From Chlorocebus sabaeus (taxonomy: Eukaryota; Chordata; Mammalia; Primates; Cercopithecidae): a stretch of DNA of 64,000 bases. A program made the position numbers and the translations under genes. The notes beneath the pieces were generated by a model. The model saw nothing but the letters and a program-made list of their open reading frames with translations. It made no database searches and was not told the DNA's origin. Below, one piece after another: positions 11,123-22,190 of the stretch (position 1 is the first letter of the stretch; each line of letters begins with the position of its first letter). The stretch covers positions 46,184,889-46,248,888 of the forward strand of contig NC_132928.1 in assembly GCF_047675955.1 (NCBI RefSeq), written 5' to 3'.

Positions 11123-14100
11123 ATGACAGGATCAAGTTCACACATAACAATATTAACCTTAAATGTAAATGGACTAAATGGTCCAATTAAAAGACACAGA
11201 CTGGCAAATTGGATAAAGAGTCAAGACCCATCAGTTTGCTGTATTCAGGAGACCCGTCTCACATGCAGAGACACACATAGGCTCAAAATAAAGGGATGGA
11301 GGACGATCTACCAAGCAAATGGAAAACAAAAAAAGCAGGGGTTGCAATCCTAGTCTCTGATAAAACAGACATTAAACCATCAAAGATCAAAAGAGACAAA
11401 GAAGGCCATTACATAATGGTAAAGGGATCAATTCATCAGGAAGAGCTAACTATCCTAAATATATACGCACCCAATACAGGAGCACCCAGATTCATAAAGC
11501 AAGTCCTTAGAGACTTACAAAGAGACTTAAGACTCCCATACAATGGGAGACTTTAACACCCCACTGTCAACATTAGATCAACGAGACAGGAAGTTAACAA
11601 GGATATCCAGGAATTGAACTCAACTCTGCACCAAGCGGACCTAATAGACATCTACAGAACTCTCCACCCCAAATCAAAAGAAGATACATTCTTCTCAGCA
11701 CCACATCACACTTATTCCAAAACTGACCACATAGTTGGAAGTAAAGTACTCCTCAGCAAATGTAAAAGAACAGAAATTTTAACAAACTGTCTCTCAGACT
11801 ACAGTGCAATCAAACTAGAAATCAGGACTAAGAAACTCAATCAAAATCGCTCAACTACATGGAAACTGAACAACCTGCTCCTGAATGACTACTGGGTACA
11901 TAACAAAATGAAGGCAGAAATAAAGATGTTCTTTGAAACCAATGAGAACAAAGATACAACATACCAGAATCTCTGGGACACATTTAAAGCAGTGCGTAGA
12001 GGGAAATTTATAGCACTAAATGCCCACAAGAGAAAGCAGGAAAGATCTAAAATTGACACCCTATCTTCACAATTAAAAGAACTAGAGAAGCAAGAGCAAA
12101 CACATTCAAAAGCTAGCAGAAGGCAACAAATAATTAAGATCAGAGCAGAACTGAAGGAGATAGAGACACAAAAAACCCTCCCAAAAAATCAATGAATCCA
12201 GGAGCTGGTTTTTTGAAAAGATCAACAAAATTGATAGATCGCTAGCAAGCCTAATAAAGAAGAAAAGAGAGAAGAATCAAATAGACGCAATAAAAAATGA
12301 TAAAGGGGATATCACCAGCGATCCCACAGAAATACAAACTACCATCAGAGAATACTATAAACATCTCTAGGCAAATAAACTAGAAAACCTAGAAGAAATG
12401 GACAATTTCCTGGACACTTACATTCTCCCAAGACTAAACCAGGAAGAAGTTGAATCCCTGAATAGACCAACAGCAGGCTCTGAAATTGAGGCAATAATTA
12501 ATAGCCTACCAACCAAAAAAACTTCAGGACCAGATGGATTCACAGCTGAATTCTACCAGAGGTACAAGGAGGAGTTGGTATCATTCCTTCTGAAACGATT
12601 CCAATCAATAGAAAAAGAGGGAATCCTCCCTAACTCATTTTACAAGGCCAACATCATCCTGATTACCAAAGCCTGACAGAGATACAACAAAAAAAGAGAA
12701 TTTTAGACCAATATCCCTGATGAACATTGATGCAAAAATCCTCAATAAAATACTGGCAAATCGAATCCAGCAGCACATCAAAAAGCTTATCCACCATGAT
12801 CAAGTGGGCTTCATCCCTGGGATGCAAGGCTGGTTCAACATATGCAAATCAATAAATGTAATCCAGCATATAAACAGAACCAAAGACAAAAACCACATGA
12901 TTATCTCAATAAATGCAGAAAAGGCCTGTGACAAAATTCAACAGCCCTTCATGCTAAAAACTCTCAATAAATTCAGTATTGATGAAACATATCTCAAAAT
13001 AATAAGAGTTATTTATGACAAACCCACAGCCAATATACTGAATGGGCAAAAACTGGAAGCATTCCCTTTGAAAACTGGCACAAGACAGGGACGCCCTCTC
13101 TCACCACTCCTATTCAACATAATGTTGGAAGTTCTGGCTAGGGCAATCAGGCAAGAGAAAGAAATAAAGGGTATTCAGTTAGGAAAAGAAGAAGTCAAAT
13201 TGTCTCTGTTCACAGATGACACGATTGTATATTTAGAAAACCCCATTGTCTCAGCCCAAAATCTCCTTAAGCTGATAAGCAACTTCAGCAAAGTCTCAGG
13301 ATACAAAATCAATGTGCAAAAATCACAAGCATTCTTATACACCAGTAACAGACAAACAGAGAGCCAAATCATGAATGAATTCCCATTCACAATAGCTTCA
13401 AAGAGAATAAAATACATAGGAATCCCACTTACAAGGGATATAAAGGACCTCTTCAAGGAGAACTACAAACCACTGCTCAGTGAAATAAAAGAGGACACAA
13501 ACAAATGGAAGAACATACCATGCTCATGGATAGGAAGAATCAATATCATGAAAAATCAATATCATGAAATCAATATCATAGAAAGAATCAATATCATGAA
13601 GAATCAATATCATGAATCAATATCATGAAAAGGTAATGTACAGATTCAATGCCATCCCCATTAAGCTACCAATGACTTTCTTCATAGAAATGGAAAAAAC
13701 TGCTTTAAAGTTCATATGGAACCAAAAAAGACCCCGCATTGCCAAGAAAATCCTAAGCCAAAAGAACAAAGCTGGAGGCATCACACTACCTGACTTCAAA
13801 CTATGCTACAAGGCTACAGTAACCAAAACAGCATGGTACTGGTACCAAAACAGAGATATAGACCAAAGGAACAGAACAGAACCCTCAGAAATAATACCAC
13901 ACATCTAAAGCCATCTGATCTTTGACAAACCTGACAAAAACAAGAAATGGGGAAAGGATTCCCTATTTAATAAATGGTGCTGGGAAAATTGGCTAGCCAT
14001 AGGTAGAAAGTTGAAACTGGATCCTTTCCTTACTCCTTATACAAAAATTAATTCAAGATGGATTAGAGACTTAAATGTTAGACCTAAAACCATAAAAACC

Positions 14101-14988
14101 CATTAGAAAACCTAGGTAATACCATTCAGGACATAGGCATGGGGAAGGACTTCATGTCTAAAACACCAAAAGCAATGGCATCAAAAGTCAAAATTGACCA
14201 ATGGGACCTAATTAAACTAAAGGGCTTCTGCACAGCAAAAGAAACTACCATCAGAGTGAACGAGCAACCTACAGAATGGGAGAAAATTTTTGCAATCTAC
14301 TCATCTGACAAAGGGCTAATATCTAGAACTGAATCAAATTTACAAGAAAAAAACAACCCCATCAAAAAGCAGGCAAAGGATATGAACAGACACTTCTCAA
14401 AAGAAGACATTCATACAGCCAACAGACACATGAAAAAATGCTCATCATCACTCGCCACCAGAGAAATGCAAATCAAAACCACAATGAGATACCATCTCAC
14501 ACCAGTTAGAATGGCAATCATTAAAAAATCAGGAAACAACAGGTGCTGGAGAGGATATGGAGAAATAGGAACACTTTTACACTGTTGGTGGGACTGTAAA
14601 CTAGTTCAACCATTGTGGAAAACAGTGTGGCGATTCCTCAAGGATCAAGAACTAGAAATACCATTTGACCCAGCCATCCCATTACCGGGTATATACCCAA
14701 AGGATTATAAGTCATGCTGCTATAAAGACACATGCACACGTATGTTTATTGCGGCACTATTCACAATAGCAAAGACTTGGAATCAACCCAAATGTCCATC
14801 AGTGACAGACTGGATTAAGAAGATGTGGCACAGATACACCATGGAATACTATGCAGCCAGCCATAAAAAAGGATGAGTTCGCGTCCTTTGTAGGGACATG
14901 GATGCACCTGGAAACCATCATTCTCAGCAAACTATCACAAGAACAGAACACCAAATACTGCATGTTCTTACTCATAGGTGGGAACTGA
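11123..14988 (+). pseudogene. L1 ORF2 (endonuclease and reverse transcriptase) pseudogene
   Basis: It starts 60 nt after the ORF1 stop with MTGSSSHITILTLNVNGLNG, the endonuclease N-terminus. It breaks into several frames (11123-11353, 11296-11556, 11614-12195, 12398-12676, 12720-13628, 13612-13908, 14139-14876). Reverse transcriptase landmarks are at 12720-13628. There motif A reads SINAEKACDKI, with Asn at the position of the first catalytic Asp, and the usual FADD reads FTDD. The Cys-rich C-terminal end is shifted by a 4-bp AGCC duplication near 14853. A local six-copy array at 13539-13626 adds another disruption. Confidence 0.92.
13539..13626 (+). repeat. Six-copy ATCAATATCAT array inside L1 ORF2
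   Basis: The 11-mer ATCAATATCAT starts at 13539, 13555, 13569, 13587, 13603 and 13616, separated by GAA/GAAA-type spacers giving periods of 13 to 18 nt. An ordinary L1 has this motif once at this place, followed by different sequence before the 'gattcaatgcc' stretch. This is therefore a local expansion with loss of normal ORF2 sequence. Confidence 0.93.
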
Positions 14989-15220
14989 ACAATGAGATCA
15001 CCTGGACACAGGAAGGGGATCATCACACACCGGGGGCTACTGTGCGGAGGGGCGAGGAGGGAAAGATAGTATTAGGAGATATACCTAATGTAAATGACGA
15101 GTTAATGGGTACAGCACACTAACATGGCATGTGTATACATACGTAACAAACCTGCACATTGTGCACATGCACCCTATAACTTAAAGTATAATAAAAAAAA
15201 TGATAAAAAAAAATTAGTCA

Positions 15221-16545
15221 TGCGACATCACTATTTCCATACTTAAAAACTGTAATTGTAGAGGCAGTGTAGAAACAGACTATAGGAGGACAGGAACTAT
15301 ACTTAGGGAGGTTTTTATACTTCAGGTAAACTGGTGATAAAAGCCTGAACTATGTATGGGGAAATAAGTGGAAAGAGTTCAACCTAAGAAGCATTTCAGA
15401 CACAGAATTATAAAGGCTTGGTGAGAAAGACAAATGGAAACAAGAATTTTTCAGATTTTTAGCTTGGTCATATAGATGGGTAATGCCACAGGCACAGAGA
15501 GAAAATATAGAAAGAAGATTGCTTTTTGGCTGACCAAATCGGAAAATATAAGCTCAATTTTTGGTCATGTTAAAGTTTAAAATGCATAAGGGAGGTTAGA
15601 TTGTTAGAATATGCACCCAAACTTCAAGAGAAGTCAGAGCTGAAAATTTGGGACATACCATTCAAGAGACATAGGGATGGATTTGATCAACAGGGTGAAC
15701 GTAGAAAGTGGGAAGGAAAGGGCAAGAAAAGAATCCTGGAAAACAACAACATTCAGAGACATGTAGTTGAAAAGAAATAGTGAAAAAGACTGAGTGCTAA
15801 GGGTGGGAAAAACAGTTATCAGAGAGCTAAGGAAAAAGTTTTCATGAAGGAAGGAAATCAACGGACTCAATGCTGAAGAAAATTCAATAGGATAAAGATT
15901 ATAGTCACCGGATTTTGGTATCTAGAAGGCACTGAGAGTTTAAACCGCAGTAGGCTGAAAATGATTGGGAGTTGAAATGGAGTCAGTCAGGTTGGCCCGC
16001 ACTCCTCTTTTTCTTTTTTTTTAAGACGGAGTCTCGCTCTGTCACCCAGGCTGGAGTGCAGTGGCGTGATCTCGGTTCACTGCGACCTCCGCCTCCCAGG
16101 TTCAAGTGATTCTCCGGCCTCAGCCTCCTGGGTAGCTGTGACTATAGGTGCCTGCTACCATGCCCGGCTAATTTTTTTTGTATTTTTAGTAGAGACGGGG
16201 TTTTGCCAGGTTAGCCAGAATGGTCTCCATCTCCTGACCTCATGATACACCTGCCTCCACCTCCCAAAGTGCACACTACTCTTTTTAAGAAGTTTGATGA
16301 TGAAAAGATAAGACAACGTAGGAAAATAGGCGGATGTAAATTCATTTTATCTTTTTAAAAGAATGGGGCACACTTAAATGTTACTAGGCTAAAGGGAATT
16401 GTTAAAAAAAGAAAAGAAAGAAAGACAAGACACTGGAAATACAATGCAGAGAGGATAACAGATGGGGCAAGGTTCTTAGGGAGGTGAGAAGGGATGGGAT
16501 CAAGGGTACAGGTGGAAAGGTTACATTTTATTTTTACATTTAATT
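15221..16545 (+). repeat. Old interspersed repeat, copy A (right part)
   Basis: This continues the unassigned repeat after the L1. It has 'tttttggtcatgttaaagtt', 'gacatagggatggattt', and, after the AluS at 16011-16272, 'gaagggatgggatcaaggg'. It has the same order of phrases as the copies near 49240-50650 and 58040-58990. No coding content. Confidence 0.4.
16011..16272 (-). mobile_element. AluS, truncated at its 5' end
   Basis: From a T-rich tail through 'gagtctcgctctgtcaccca' to 'ctcccaaagtgc', where the first ~35 nt of the Alu consensus are missing. Similar ACTCCTCTTTTT / ACTACTCTTTTT flanks suggest an imperfect duplication. Confidence 0.85.
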
Positions 16546-16747
16546 TTACATTTAATTTTTATTACACAGGAATTGAAGGCGTGACATACACAAATCCAAT
16601 TCACAACAAACTTTCACTATTTTTGCTGTTACAAAAATAACACACAGCTGGGAAGATCAAAGGTTCCTCTACATCCAAGCCCAATCCCCTGCTAATTTTA
16701 ATGCTGCAATCACTGGCAATGATAAAGGTACTTCAGCTATCACCTAC

Positions 16748-16808
16748 CTGAAAGAAGGTCTCAATGCCAAGAATCCTTGTAATTCAAACTCCTCTGGAAG
16801 TGGTGTCG
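16748..16808 (-). CDS. SMG7: SMG7 exon, residues 412-432
   Basis: A 61-nt exon. Its first two bases (CG) complete Ala412, and its last two (AG, before GTAGGTG) start Arg432. The product is TPLPEEFELQGFLALRPSF. The frame stays open upstream of the acceptor (FDFDPLA...), but CCCTTTAG is the acceptor that joins in phase with the preceding exon. I therefore place the border there. It belongs to the helical hairpin domain. Confidence 0.94.
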
Positions 16809-17314
16809 CTAAAGGGTCAAAATCAAAATTTGCAAACATATTAATTAAAATGTTGTTCGGTAGAATACTGTTCACTAAAATTTTTTTTTTAAATTAACAT
16901 GCAGAAAGAAATTATAATGCTCATAGTTCTCTGCTCTTCTTTATAGTAATCCTGATGAAAATAACTCACCTATCAAAACTCTGCATGTTATCTTTGGGAT
17001 ACAGACATTCCCCTAATACTCACTTAATACTCAATGCTGAGGAGAATGGCTTTTTAAAAAATCAGCAGTCTTAAAAATTCATAGTCTTGGATCCAGTAAT
17101 CCCAATGTTTAGATTACCTGTCTCTTTTTACTGAAAGCACTGAATAACACTGACATCATCTGAGAGCTTGCAAGAAATGCAGAATCTTGGGCACTAATTC
17201 AAAACTACTGAATCATAAACTGTACTTTAAAAACATTCAGGTGATTTATGTGCAAATTAATGCCTGAGGAGCATGGATTTAATAGAAAAAAAAAAGTCAG
17301 AAAGAAGCCAAGCC

Positions 17315-17526
17315 AGAGGTTGTTCAGTGCAGCATTATTTACAATGGGGAAAATTGTAAAGCAACAGAAAGCACATAAATGGATTATAGCACTTTCATAG
17401 GATGGAATATTATGAAGTCAGTAAAAGTCATGTTTTCGAAATGCTTAATGACACAATAAAATGCTAACAATATAATACTAAATTTCAAAATCAGGCACAA
17501 AACTTTATTTGATATGAATCATTTCC
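17315..17526 (+). mobile_element. Old L1 3'-end-like fragment
   Basis: 'gtgcagcattatttacaatg' followed by 'cacataaatggattatagc' and 'gatggaatattatgaagtca' follows the order of an old L1 ORF2/3' end. It is strongly diverged. Confidence 0.55.
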
Positions 17527-17553
17527 TGTGTGTGTGTGTGTGTGTGTGTGTGT
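17527..17553. repeat. (TG)n microsatellite
   Basis: About thirteen uninterrupted TG units. It creates a spurious Cys-Val-rich open frame. Confidence 0.92.
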
Positions 17554-17835
17554 ACATGTAAGAAAAAGGCCCAAAGACGATACATTATCGTGACTAGTAA
17601 AAGGTATCTCTGTATGGGAGATTTGTGTTCTGTTTGTACTAAATTTTCTATGATGAGTAAGTATTACTTTGACAGAGCAATGTTCACATTAATTGCTTTT
17701 TTTTTTAATAGTAAGAATGAAGAGGAAGGAAAGAAAGAATCTGAAGGTATTACACTCTCTGAACTCCTATTTGAATGATGCTAAATGAGATTAAGATGCC
17801 AGAAGAAATGGGAGAACATTATCTACTTCCACCCA

Positions 17836-17973
17836 CTTACTGTAGAGTTCACAGTCACTTCTGAGATACTGAATTTAAAATCAATCATTCATCACCAAAA
17901 ACCTCTTACTGTAGAGTTCACAGTCAATTCTGAGATACTGAATTTAAGATCAATCATTCATCACCAAAAACCT
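17836..17973. repeat. 69-bp tandem duplication in an SMG7 intron
   Basis: Two adjacent 69-bp units (17836-17904 and 17905-17973), each starting CTTACTGTAGAGTTCACAGT, differ at only two positions that I can see. The array ends 75 nt from the exon at 18049-18119, on that exon's donor side. It is not part of a recognised repeat family. Confidence 0.95.
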
Positions 17974-18048
17974 CTTCTTCTCTGGCCTTAAGCACACCAT
18001 CGATGATGGAGAACCACATCAACAACACAAGGTTAGGGTAGCTCTTAC

Positions 18049-18119
18049 CACTAGTACTTGAGAGGTCCTCTTCATGGGGATGGAAACTATTCAGAAGAGA
18101 AATCAACCAGGGCCAAATG
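18049..18119 (-). CDS. SMG7: SMG7 exon, residues 388-412
   Basis: A 71-nt exon between acceptor TTTACAG and donor GTAAGAGC. Its first base completes Tyr388. The product is IWPWLISLLNSFHPHEEDLS then STS, in the helical hairpin domain. Memory of the human protein suggests Ile where this copy has Thr in SSTSATP (unverified). The exon is small and flanked by a tandem duplication on its donor side. Confidence 0.95.
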
Positions 18120-19128
18120 CTGTAAATTAAAGAAAGAGTTCAGACTTTACTTTTATATAAGAGAAACCAGAACACTAATAAGCCATGAAAATGGTATCTA
18201 CAGGTCCTGGACTTTATGTATTTTTCCCTTATTTCAGCATTTCAAAGGCTGTATAATTTTTAAAAATGTATTTTCAAAGATACCTAGATAGTGATAAAGA
18301 CACAACAAAAGGGACAAATTTCCATGACAGAGACCTGCTACTACTGTAGATCATTTCCCATGCTCCTAATTCAACAAACAGTGAAAATAATTTGTCAGTT
18401 TTAAACATGGAAAACTGAAATAGGCTGAGAAAATTCTGAGCAAAGAAACAACATACTATGTTTTTACAGAGCTTTCACATACATTATGAGTTGCGGAATC
18501 CGCTGTTAGTTCTTTAATCTATGACAGGGTATGGTTATACCACACAAATCACATTCCCTGTTCAAAGCAATAACACCTCTTTTTTCATGGTACAAAAAGT
18601 CCACATTTTAACAACAGCCTGAACTCTAAACTCTGTTTCCTAATACACAAATTTTGTGAAAGCTTACACATGAAATATTAGAACATATTCTTTCCACTAC
18701 TCAGAAGTAAGTTCTATATATGTATTTGTTAACTGTGTCCTTGGTTCCTGAGTCAGGTATGTTAAAGTTTCCATTATGGATATAGATTTATAAATATCAC
18801 TTTACATGTAAACATTTGTATCAAAATCTCTGTTATCTTTCAAACATAAGAGCAATTTATAAATCTGATGTAATATATATGACAGGGCAAAACTTTTGAA
18901 GTGAGACAAATCCAAGTAGTTTGAATGTTCATTTGCTGGGGTGAGGAATAGATGTGATAGGTGGAAGTAGCCATGTTGCTTAAAATTATTTGGTTAAAAT
19001 AATTAGCTTAAAATAATTTGGTTTTGGCCTGGAAACAATTACTTTGATTTTCCTACAGTAGACTCATGTATCTAATCACATTCTCCTTAATATGAAGCTT
19101 ACCTTTGAACATACATCAACCAACTTTT

Positions 19129-19198
19129 ATTAAAAAAAAGAAAAAAAGAAAAAAAGAAAAAAAGAAAAAAAAGAAAAAAAAGAAAGAAAAAGAAAAGC
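19129..19198. repeat. A-rich (AAAAAAAG)n simple repeat
   Basis: Runs of 3-8 A separated by single G over about 70 nt. No Alu or L1 body abuts it, so it is best called a free simple repeat. Confidence 0.9.
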
Positions 19199-20424
19199 AT
19201 GAGGTGAAGTGCCCAGGATAGAGAAACTGGATGTAAATAATCACACTATGGAAAATTGTAAGTTAACAACTATTTGGGACAGTTGTACACTCTGAAATAT
19301 GGGAATATGCTACTTTAAAAATATCAACAAATATATACCATATATAAACAAATATTGAAGAATAATTGTCTGCTACAAACCTTTGGAGATATAACAGATT
19401 ACAAGAGATAGCTGGAAAAAAAGGTCAGTAATCTAAAAAAGAATATTATACTGGTACAATGTTTTCATGAAACATAAGCTCTCAAGAAAACACTGTAGAA
19501 AAAGCGCATGAGTGGATGACCTAATGATATACTGCTTTACCCTATAACTATTTTCCACAAAGGAAAAGCACTATTCCATGTATTCATTAGCTTAAGAGAG
19601 TATGTTCTCAAAAAAGTACAAGGGAAAGTAAATTCTAGAAATTGAGAAGGTTCAGATATAAGAAACTGAATATTATTTGAATATATATACAATTCTAAGT
19701 TCACAAAAGTCATTGTTTTTCCATTACTTAAAAGAAATAAATGAACATTATAACTTTAATGTATTAGACATATAAGGAAAATCTTCAGTTTTAAAGAGAT
19801 ATCCCATGCTAGTCTTTAAAATGAGTACTAACATAATTTAAGATAGAAGGAAACACCTGCAAGGGCATAATTCTAAAGATTTCAGTAAATCTGATAGGAG
19901 GAAGAGGAAACAGTAAATGACAGAAAAAAAAATGGAGGGAAAAAGTGTTTGCCAGTAAAGCTATTCCTTCTGGCTGAACATCTTTTGCCATGAAAAGAAA
20001 TGGGAATATATGGAAAGGGCCAAAAGGATCACTGTACAGGAACAACAACAAGAAAAAACAAAACACAATGAAAGTAACAATCCCTACTCATAAATATAAA
20101 AACTCTATAAGCAAATGGTAAAACATGCAGTTCTTCTTTTGTAACATTACTGATATAATATGTTGAATTAAACATAAGTTTGAGTTCTAGAGTATACAAG
20201 AATAGAAAAACTGTATAGCCTAGTTAAGAAATAAAAATTTTGTGCAAGGAAGCAATGTCTGAAAATCTGTATTACTAAAACCTATGCTAACATTAAAGGA
20301 GAGATATATAGTAGGCTGTGCTATGTTCCTAAACTCTATTCATGATAATGTCAATATATCATAGAAAGAGCTTATAGCTACATGATAGAAAAGACAATTA
20401 TGAAGCAGACAGACCATAAGGTCT

Positions 20425-20778
20425 TTTTTTTTTTTTTTTTTTTTTTTTTTGAGACAGAGTCTCACTTGGTAGTCCAGGCTGGAGTACAGTGGCGCGATCT
20501 CAGCTTACTGCAACCTCTGCTTTCTGGGTTCAAGCAATTTTCCTGTCTCAGCCTTCCGAAGTGGTGGGATTACAGGCATATGCCACAATGCCTGGCTAAT
20601 ACCTTTTGTATAAAAATACAAAAAAAATCTTTTGTATAAAAATACTCTTTTACTAAAAAGTAAAAGAGATGGGGTTTCACCATGTTGGCCAGGCTGGTCT
20701 CAAACTCCTGACCTCAAGTGATCCGCCTGCCTCAGCCTCTCCAAGTGCTGGGATTACAGGCATGAGCCACAGTGCCCG
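20425..20778 (-). mobile_element. Alu with an expanded middle linker
   Basis: Poly(T), then both Alu arms, with flanks GACCATAAGGTCTT and GACCACAGCGTCTT as a diverged target-site duplication. The element is about 50 nt longer than normal. The extra length is a 17-bp direct repeat (20603-20619 and 20629-20645) followed by a palindrome (20645-20654 with 20659-20668) in the A-rich linker. Confidence 0.88.
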
Positions 20779-21529
20779 GACCACAGCGTCTTAAATGTGG
20801 CTTAAAAAAGGCATTTTCTAAGTTGTGACCTTAGTCAATATACATGCTGGGCCACAAAGCAAAACTTTCAAAGAGATTCTCCTTAAATATACCATCAAAA
20901 TACACAAGGGAGAAACTACCTATTTGGTGCCAAGCGACCTTGGAAGTATTTATTTCTATAATCAAAGGTACACTGAAAGTTTTCATTTGTCATTGTAAAA
21001 TCAAAGGTTCCTAAGAGCTGTCAGAATTTTTGTGAGTAGAGATGAGAGAGAAAATAGTGAGAATCAAAATAACTTTCAATCTTTATGCTTCAAATAAACA
21101 TTATTCAAATTGAGTGTTACTGTAAGGCAACATCAAACAGTGTTCATGTATAGAAAAAAATGGAAGAAATAAAAATCTCTTCCCTTCAACTCAAACAAAA
21201 AATTGGGGAATACTGTAATAGGTAAGAAACAAACTGGTTTTACTTCAAGTTCACTTTGAAATGTGAAAAACGACTTTTCCCCAGGACAGCAACTGAGAAC
21301 AAGGGAGTGCACAGGGAGTCACAAATCCTTAAGACTAAGCCTCAAATGAAGAATTCAAATAAACAAATGAAAAGCATACAAAGAGGCCTTCAGTTCAATT
21401 TCCCGAGAGTCAGCAGAAATACAGTCTTCCACTGTTCAAATGTTGTATTTCAGAAGGCAGTTTTTACATATTTATGGATATCAAACAAACAAAGCACACA
21501 AGTTAACATGAAATTCTAAAAATACTTAC

Positions 21530-21686
21530 TACTGTCTTTCATCCACCACTGCCTCCTGAAAGACCCTGGGTCTGAGTCTTAGCCAGTCCATGGAGACCTT
21601 GACTGCTGGAAGAGGATAGGCATTGTAGGACTCCTCCTGAGACTCATTCTGTAGAGGACACTTGCACAGGATGCCAAGAAAAGACA
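21530..21686 (-). CDS. SMG7: SMG7 exon, residues 336-388
   Basis: A 157-nt exon. Its first two bases complete Met336 and its last two start Tyr388 before GTAAGTATT. The product opens SFLGILCKCPLQNESQEESY and continues NAYPLPAVKVSMDWLRLRPR. It belongs to the alpha-helical hairpin domain that follows the 14-3-3-like fold. All residues agree with recalled human SMG7. Confidence 0.96.
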
Positions 21687-22027
21687 CTTGAAGAGAAAAA
21701 TGTATTAAAAAAATATAAGAAATATGAAACTGTGCCAGTTCAAATTAAAATATTATGTGCCTTCTACTAGATTCTGTTTAACACTTACAGCTTCTTTCTA
21801 AAAACACACTTTCTTTCCCATATTACAAATGTTATACATACAACTTGATGAGGGGGTATCAGCAGATAAAAGGATGGAACTTGGGGTTGAAAGTTATTAT
21901 GAACCCCTGATTCAGTGTAAGAAATACACTATGCTTTTTTATGTCACTGTGCTTTGCTACGTTGATGAAATGCCTAAGATGATGTTTTTCAAAAAAGATG
22001 GCACATGTTAAGTAATTCAATACTCAC
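21687..22027. other. Short SMG7 intron
   Basis: 341 nt with no recognised element. The open frame at 21829-22011 is not supported as coding. Confidence 0.75.
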
Positions 22028-22190
22028 TAAAGAGGGCCAGTAACTGTGTCCAACATAGCTGCTCATCTTGGCTATAACTGTGCTGCTCAGTTTCATTGCT
22101 AAAGTCACGAAGGTGATGAAGTTGAAACAGGTTAATGACAGTGACATGAACTAACTGCTGAGAGTTGAAAGCTTTTTGGAATAGCAGCCT
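22028..22190 (-). CDS. SMG7: SMG7 exon, residues 282-336
   Basis: A 163-nt exon starting in phase 0 (AGG CTG CTA) and ending with the A of Met336 before GTGAGTA. The product begins RLLFQKAFNSQQLVHVTVIN and ends DEQLCWTQLLALF. It packs as helices of the hairpin domain. This copy reads EQHSYSQ; I recall Thr instead of Ser in human, unverified. Confidence 0.96.

Larger units (their letters stand above)
9008..15212 (+). mobile_element. L1PA-type LINE-1, near full length, antisense to SMG7
   Basis: It begins GGGGGGCACGCCCAAGATGG, close to the canonical L1 5' UTR start, and runs through 5' UTR, ORF1, ORF2 and 3' UTR to an AATAAAAAAAATGATAAAA tail. ATTAGTCA flanks it at 8990-8997 and 15213-15220, a probable short target-site duplication. 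Its length of about 6.2 kb is close to a complete element. Both ORFs carry stops, frameshifts and altered catalytic residues, so it is dead. It sits antisense in an SMG7 intron, the orientation most often retained for intronic L1s. Confidence 0.95.
7639..16747. other. 9.1-kb SMG7 intron dominated by repeats
   Basis: It contains, in plus-strand order: an AluYR (8195-8500), the left part of an older interspersed repeat (about 8524-8995), a near-full-length L1 (about 9008-15212), the rest of the old repeat with an AluS inserted (16011-16272), then about 475 nt to the next exon. No host exon is visible. Confidence 0.75.
16809..18048. other. SMG7 intron with old L1 piece, TG repeat and tandem duplication
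   Basis: A 1.24-kb intron. It holds an L1-like fragment (17315-17526), a TG microsatellite (17527-17553) and a 69-bp tandem duplication (17836-17973). The rest is unremarkable. Confidence 0.7.
18120..21529. other. 3.4-kb SMG7 intron with one Alu and an A-rich tract
   Basis: It holds an (AAAAAAG)n-type tract at 19129-19198 and the rearranged Alu at 20425-20778. The rest is A/T-rich unique-looking sequence with no exon evidence. Confidence 0.65.

Noticed and set aside
16809..16890. 5' extension of the residue 412-432 exon (open frame INMFANFDFDPLA)
   Set aside because: The acceptor CCCTTTAG joins in phase with the preceding donor, and the extended residues do not match SMG7.
17785..17991. Repeat-containing open frame across the 69-bp duplication
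   Set aside because: 69 is a multiple of three, so a duplicated unit keeps any frame open; there is no other sign of coding.
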